From Asaia sp003994335 (GTDB lineage: Bacteria > Pseudomonadota > Alphaproteobacteria > Acetobacterales > Acetobacteraceae): DNA of 64,000 bases. The position numbers were made by a program, and so were the translations under genes. Positions 60,363 through 64,000 of this stretch are shown piece by piece. Within the stretch, counting starts at the first letter, position 1. Every line of letters starts with the position of its first letter. The stretch lies in NCBI RefSeq assembly GCF_037151175.1, contig NZ_JBBCOR010000006.1, forward strand, positions 1 through 64,000, written 5' to 3'. The notes below the pieces were generated by a model. That model was not told the origin of the DNA. It searched no databases and saw nothing but the letters and a program-made list of their open reading frames with translations.

Positions 60363-62417
60363 TCACGGAGCGGGTGGCAGCCCGGCGATTTCCCGCCAGC
60401 CCGCCTCATCGCAAGTGTTGAGACCCAGATCTGCCGCTTTTTTGGCTTTTGATCCTGCTTTTTCGCCCAGCACCACAAGCCCAGTCTTCTTGGAAACAGA
60501 GTCACTCACCTGTGCTCCAAGCCGCTCTGCAATGGCCTTTGCTTCCGGTCGGGTCATGCTGTGCAGCGTGCCGGTAAAGACGATGGTCTTGCCTGAGAGC
60601 GGTCCCGATTCCGGGCGGGATTCTTCTTCGATGGTGAGTTGCCCGCGCAGGTCTGCCAGTGTCTCGACATTATGCGGCTCGGCGAAAAACGCGAGAAGAT
60701 CAGCCACGATGCTCTCACCGATCCCCATGATGCTGCCGAGCGCAAGTCGGTCGTCCGATCCGATCACGCGGGCAGCGTTCATGGCCTCAACCCAAGCCTC
60801 GTAGCTCTGATAATGGCGCGCCAGAAGCTGCGCGGTGCGCTCTCCGATCCGGCGTATTCCGAGCCCGAAGAGAAAGCGGCTGAAACTGATGCTGCGGCGC
60901 TGTTCGATGGCGCGCAGCAGATTACGCGTCGAGACCTCGCCCCAGCCTTCGCGACCGCGTATCAGCTCGGCCTTTTCATGGAGGCGAAAAATATCGCCCG
61001 GCTTGTCGATCAGGCCGATCTCATGAAACTCACGTATGGAACGCTCACCGAGCCCGTCGATATCGAATGCAGGTCGGGAGACGAAATGAATGAGACGCTC
61101 GACCACCTGCGCCTCACAGGTCAGTCCGCCCGTGCAACGGCGCACGGCCTCGCCTTCGGGGCGCTCTGTCAGGGAGTCGCAAACCGGGCAGCGTGTGGGG
61201 AAGACGAAAGCCGGGCTCCGGGGCGCGTCTTCGGGTACGGGGCCAAGTATCTGCGGAATGACGTCGCCAGCGCGCTGGACGCGCACGAGATCACCGGGGC
61301 GCACGTCCTTTCGGGAAATTTCGTCCTCGTTATGCAGCGTCGCTCTTGAGACGATCACCCCGCCGACATTGACCGGTTGCAGATGAGCCGTCGGGGTCAG
61401 AGCGCCGGTACGCCCCACCTGTATCTCGATCTTCTCAAGACGAGTAATGGCCTGTTCCGACGGGAACTTCCAAGCGATGGCCCAGCGCGGTGCACGGCCC
61501 ACGAAACCGAGGCGGGTCTGTAGGGCGATAGCGTCGAGTTTGAAGACCACGCCGTCTATATCATAGGGCAGGGCAGCACGATCGCGCGCCAACGTGTCGA
61601 TATACGCGGCGATATCGCTCGCATGGGCGATGCGGCGGGACAGCGGGTTGACGGGGAAACCCCAGGCCCGCAGCTGCTCGAGATAAGCCCAATGCGTGTC
61701 GGCGCACGCGGCGCTGGCATAGCCCTGGGCGTAGGCGAAAAGCGAAAGCGGGCGGCGCGCGGTCACCGCAGGGTCGAGCTGACGCAGCGAGCCCGCAGCC
61801 GCATTGCGGGGATTGGCAAAGCTCTTCTGCCCCTGCGCCTGCATCGTCTCGTTCAGCGTCAGGAAGTCGGCCTTGGCCATGAAGATTTCGCCGCGTATCT
61901 CGATTTCATCAGGGAATTTGCCTGTAAGCCTGCGGGGGATATCGGCAATGGTCAGCAGATTGGCGGTCACGTCTTCTCCGACCATGCCATCGCCGCGCGT
62001 TGTCCCACGTATGAGCGCGCCCCCGACATAGGTGAGATTGATCGAAAGCCCGTCGATTTTCGGCTCTGCGACAAAAGCAAGCGCATCCGCTGCGGCCGCA
62101 TCAAGCCCGAGAAAGCGCGCAGCCTTGGTCACGAAGGCATCGAATTCCTCGGTGGTAAAGACATTGTCGAGCGAGAGCATGGGTAGGCGATGCCCCTGCT
62201 TGCCAAACGCTGAATCCGGGGCAGCCCCGACGCTATCTGTCACCCCGCCCTGGGTTTTGAGCTCGGGATAGGTTTCCTCCAGCGCGACGAGGTCGCGTCG
62301 CGTGGAGTCATATTCCGCATCCGAGACTTCCGGCGCGTCATTCTGATAATAGGCCGCGTTCCAGCGCGCGATGAGCGCCGCAAGCCGGGCGTGTTCTCTG
62401 GCGTGGATATCGTCCAT
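60363..62417 (-). CDS. ligA: NAD-dependent DNA ligase
   Basis: A 684-residue LigA. In order: Ia domain with YYQNDAPEVSDAEYD, the adenylated Lys in EPKIDGLS, OB domain, zinc-binding Cys in FPTRCPVC and RCTGG, four HhH motifs (GIRRIGERTAQLLARHY) and a C-terminal BRCT domain (GKTIVFTGTLHSMTRPEAKA). It seals nicks in replication and repair. ATG overlaps the recN stop by one base (TAATG), so the two are coupled. Confidence 0.98.
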   Translation of the reverse strand: MDDIHAREHARLAALIARWNAAYYQNDAPEVSDAEYDSTRRDLVALEETYPELKTQGGVTDSVGAAPDSAFGKQGHRLPMLSLDNVFTTEEFDAFVTKAARFLGLDAAAADALAFVAEPKIDGLSINLTYVGGALIRGTTRGDGMVGEDVTANLLTIADIPRRLTGKFPDEIEIRGEIFMAKADFLTLNETMQAQGQKSFANPRNAAAGSLRQLDPAVTARRPLSLFAYAQGYASAACADTHWAYLEQLRAWGFPVNPLSRRIAHASDIAAYIDTLARDRAALPYDIDGVVFKLDAIALQTRLGFVGRAPRWAIAWKFPSEQAITRLEKIEIQVGRTGALTPTAHLQPVNVGGVIVSRATLHNEDEISRKDVRPGDLVRVQRAGDVIPQILGPVPEDAPRSPAFVFPTRCPVCDSLTERPEGEAVRRCTGGLTCEAQVVERLIHFVSRPAFDIDGLGERSIREFHEIGLIDKPGDIFRLHEKAELIRGREGWGEVSTRNLLRAIEQRRSISFSRFLFGLGIRRIGERTAQLLARHYQSYEAWVEAMNAARVIGSDDRLALGSIMGIGESIVADLLAFFAEPHNVETLADLRGQLTIEEESRPESGPLSGKTIVFTGTLHSMTRPEAKAIAERLGAQVSDSVSKKTGLVVLGEKAGSKAKKAADLGLNTCDEAGWREIAGLPPAP

Positions 62418-64000
62418 TACTCTTGTTCCAGAAGACTGTCTGCTGCCGTGCGGGCGGCATCCGTGATGGTTTCTCCGGCGAGCATGCGGGCAATCTCCTC
62501 GCGACGCTCCTCCGCCGAGAGCTTCTCTGCCAGCGTCTCGGTGCGCTCCTTGCGGATGCGCTTGCTGATGCGCAGATGCTGATCGCCCCGCGCTGCAACC
62601 TGTGGGCTGTGGGTGACCACGAGCACCTGAACATCCTGTGCGACACGGTGCAGACGATCACCGATGGAGGAGGCCGTGGCGCCACCTACGCCGGAATCAA
62701 CCTCGTCGAATACGAGTGTGGGTATGGCGGAGCGCTCGGCCAGAACCACCTTGAGCGCGAGCATGAGCCGCGAGAGTTCACCGCCCGAGGCGACCTTGGC
62801 CAGAGGGCCGGGAGGCTGGCCCGGGTTGGCGGCGATCAGGAAAGACGCCTGCTCCTTGCCCCGCAGGTTCCAGGCCTCTGGTTCAAGTGGGGTGAGCGCG
62901 ACGATAAAACGCGCGCGTTCGAGGCGGACGGGTTTGAGCTCGGCCATGACGGCTGTCTCCAGACGGCGCGCGGCTCGCGCCCGGATCTGGCTCAAAGCCT
63001 CGGCTTCAGTCGCAAAAACCTCGCGCGCTGCCTTTGTCTCGGCCTGGAGTTGCTCGATACGCGCATTTCCGGAATCGAGCGCCTCGAGCCGCGCCTGCAG
63101 GCTGGCCAGCAAGGCCGCGAGCTCATTGACCCCGACACCATGCTTGCGCCCGGCGGCACGCAGGGCAAAGAGGCGCTCCTCGGTCTCTTCAAGCAGTTTG
63201 GGGTCTGTGTCGGCGTCGGCGGCAAGGCGCGAGAGCAGGGTTTCGGCTTCGGCCAGTGCCTCTTCCGCCTTTTCCAGCGCTGCCAGAGCTTCCTGCGCCT
63301 GATGCTGCTGGGCCGAACTGGGCGCAGACTCATCCCCCGGCGCCGGAAGGAGACGCGCCAGCGTGCGGCTGGCATTGCGCAGGGCGGCGGCGGGTGTAGC
63401 CGACCGACGGTCGCGTGGTGTCAGCTCGGAGAGAGCCGCGGCAATAGCCTCGCCCCGGCGCTCATTCTGCTGCAAACCGATGCGCAGAGCCGCGAGCTGC
63501 TCTTCCTCATCTTCCTGCGGCGCGAGGGCGGACAGATCCTCAACCGATTGCCTCAGCCAGTCTTCTTCGCGTCGCGTGGCCTCCATTTCCGACTGGGCGG
63601 CGGCGAGGGCAGCCGTCGCCTCGATCCAGCGGCGGTACCCGCGTGCAACAGCGTCCCGCGCACGGCGATCGACGCCGAATGCGTCAAGCAGATCGAGATG
63701 GGTGCTCTGATCGGCCAGACCCATCTGGTCATGCTGCCCCTGAATCTCGACCAGCAGCGCGGCAATACGCCGCAGTAGTCCCACCCCGATCGGCTGATCA
63801 TTGACATAGGCCCGTGAGCGCGAGTCTGTCGTGACCGTTCGGCGCAGCACGAGGGGCTCGTGAGGGTCATCGAGGGCGATGCCTTGCTCAGCGAGAAGCT
63901 GATGAACGGGATGCCCATCGGGTATCTCGAAACAGGCTGACACGGCCGCCTGGTCGGCTCCGGCGCGTACCAGACCGCCACTGGCGCGATCGCCCAGGGT
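62417..64000 (-). CDS. recN: DNA repair protein RecN (partial, 5' end outside the window)
   Basis: At least 527 codons of RecN, an SMC-like ATPase for double-strand break repair. The reading frame continues unbroken to base 64000 (LGDRASGGLVRAGADQAAVSACFEI), so the first ATG inside, at 63943, is not the real start; the N-terminal Walker A lies beyond. Visible are the coiled-coil arms, the signature ASGGELSRLMLALK and Walker B LVFDEVDSGVGG, then THSPQVAARGD. Coupled to ligA. The promoter is off-window, so SOS control cannot be checked here. Confidence 0.97.
   Translation of the reverse strand, partial: TLGDRASGGLVRAGADQAAVSACFEIPDGHPVHQLLAEQGIALDDPHEPLVLRRTVTTDSRSRAYVNDQPIGVGLLRRIAALLVEIQGQHDQMGLADQSTHLDLLDAFGVDRRARDAVARGYRRWIEATAALAAAQSEMEATRREEDWLRQSVEDLSALAPQEDEEEQLAALRIGLQQNERRGEAIAAALSELTPRDRRSATPAAALRNASRTLARLLPAPGDESAPSSAQQHQAQEALAALEKAEEALAEAETLLSRLAADADTDPKLLEETEERLFALRAAGRKHGVGVNELAALLASLQARLEALDSGNARIEQLQAETKAAREVFATEAEALSQIRARAARRLETAVMAELKPVRLERARFIVALTPLEPEAWNLRGKEQASFLIAANPGQPPGPLAKVASGGELSRLMLALKVVLAERSAIPTLVFDEVDSGVGGATASSIGDRLHRVAQDVQVLVVTHSPQVAARGDQHLRISKRIRKERTETLAEKLSAEERREEIARMLAGETITDAARTAADSLLEQE

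Noticed and set aside
63943..64000. RecN start at the ATG at 63943
   Set aside because: The frame stays open to the window edge with conserved RecN sequence upstream of that Met, so the true start is outside.

Overview
The window looks like chromosome from an acetic acid bacterium (Alphaproteobacteria, Acetobacteraceae; an Asaia-, Kozakia- or Gluconobacter-like genome is my best guess). The evidence is a high-GC codon style, the block ffh-rpsP-rimM-trmD-rplS followed directly by leuC-leuD-leuB, an alphaproteobacterial LexA box, HWE-family histidine kinases and many sugar or sugar-acid uptake genes. No plasmid or transposon signature is visible. Gene assignments come from motifs and remembered family features; no database search was possible.

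Layout. 1-100: initiator tRNA. 0.7-9.8 kb: a sugar-acid type catabolic locus (FMN hydroxyacid dehydrogenase, two ACS-family MFS importers, a TIM-barrel isomerase, a DenD-like dehydrogenase, two overlapping LysR regulators, and a divergent 3-hydroxyacyl-CoA-dehydrogenase-like enzyme) whose substrate cannot be read from the sequence. 10.3-13.4 kb: heme oxygenase plus bacteriophytochrome, a biliverdin-based light sensor fused to an HWE kinase and a receiver. 13.9-16.7 kb: radical-SAM protein plus DUF4130-UdgX under a LexA box. 16.8-20.0 kb: GH13 alpha-glucosidase and an orphan polyol/sugar-binding protein. 20.6-21.1 kb: a Spy/CpxP-like periplasmic protein.

21.4-32.3 kb is housekeeping: SRP GTPase, ribosomal and tRNA-modification genes, leucine biosynthesis, two tandem aminotransferases and an M3 peptidase. 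32.3-36.1 kb: thioredoxin-like protein, small membrane proteins, a DUF4142 lipoprotein, cobalamin adenosyltransferase and a coiled-coil/AT-hook protein preceded by an AT-rich region with palindromes. 36.2-40.6 kb: OPT transporter, alginate-export-type porin and a lipoprotein. 40.8-43.3 kb: ispH-thrB-rnhA. 43.3-46.9 kb: NMT1-like binding protein, tRNA-Asn, an MFS exporter, a CsaA-like protein and gpt.

46.9-49.5 kb: tRNA-Pro and tRNA-Arg, followed by a phage-derived island (tail-adaptor-like protein, holin-like protein, GH24 endolysin) without integrase. 49.8-52.1 kb: a second HWE kinase with a single-domain receiver. 52.1-58.8 kb: a long minus-strand run (FUSC-DUF1656-HlyD efflux pump, nicotinamidase, small ORF, PepSY protein, EamA transporter). 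58.9-64 kb: CBS-domain transporter-like protein, ligA and the 3' part of recN, which runs off the window.

The points I consider most worth following are the SOS-type box in front of the radical-SAM/UdgX pair, the unassigned sugar-acid locus, the phytochrome operon, the phage lysis island, and several perfect palindromes in otherwise empty intergenic DNA.
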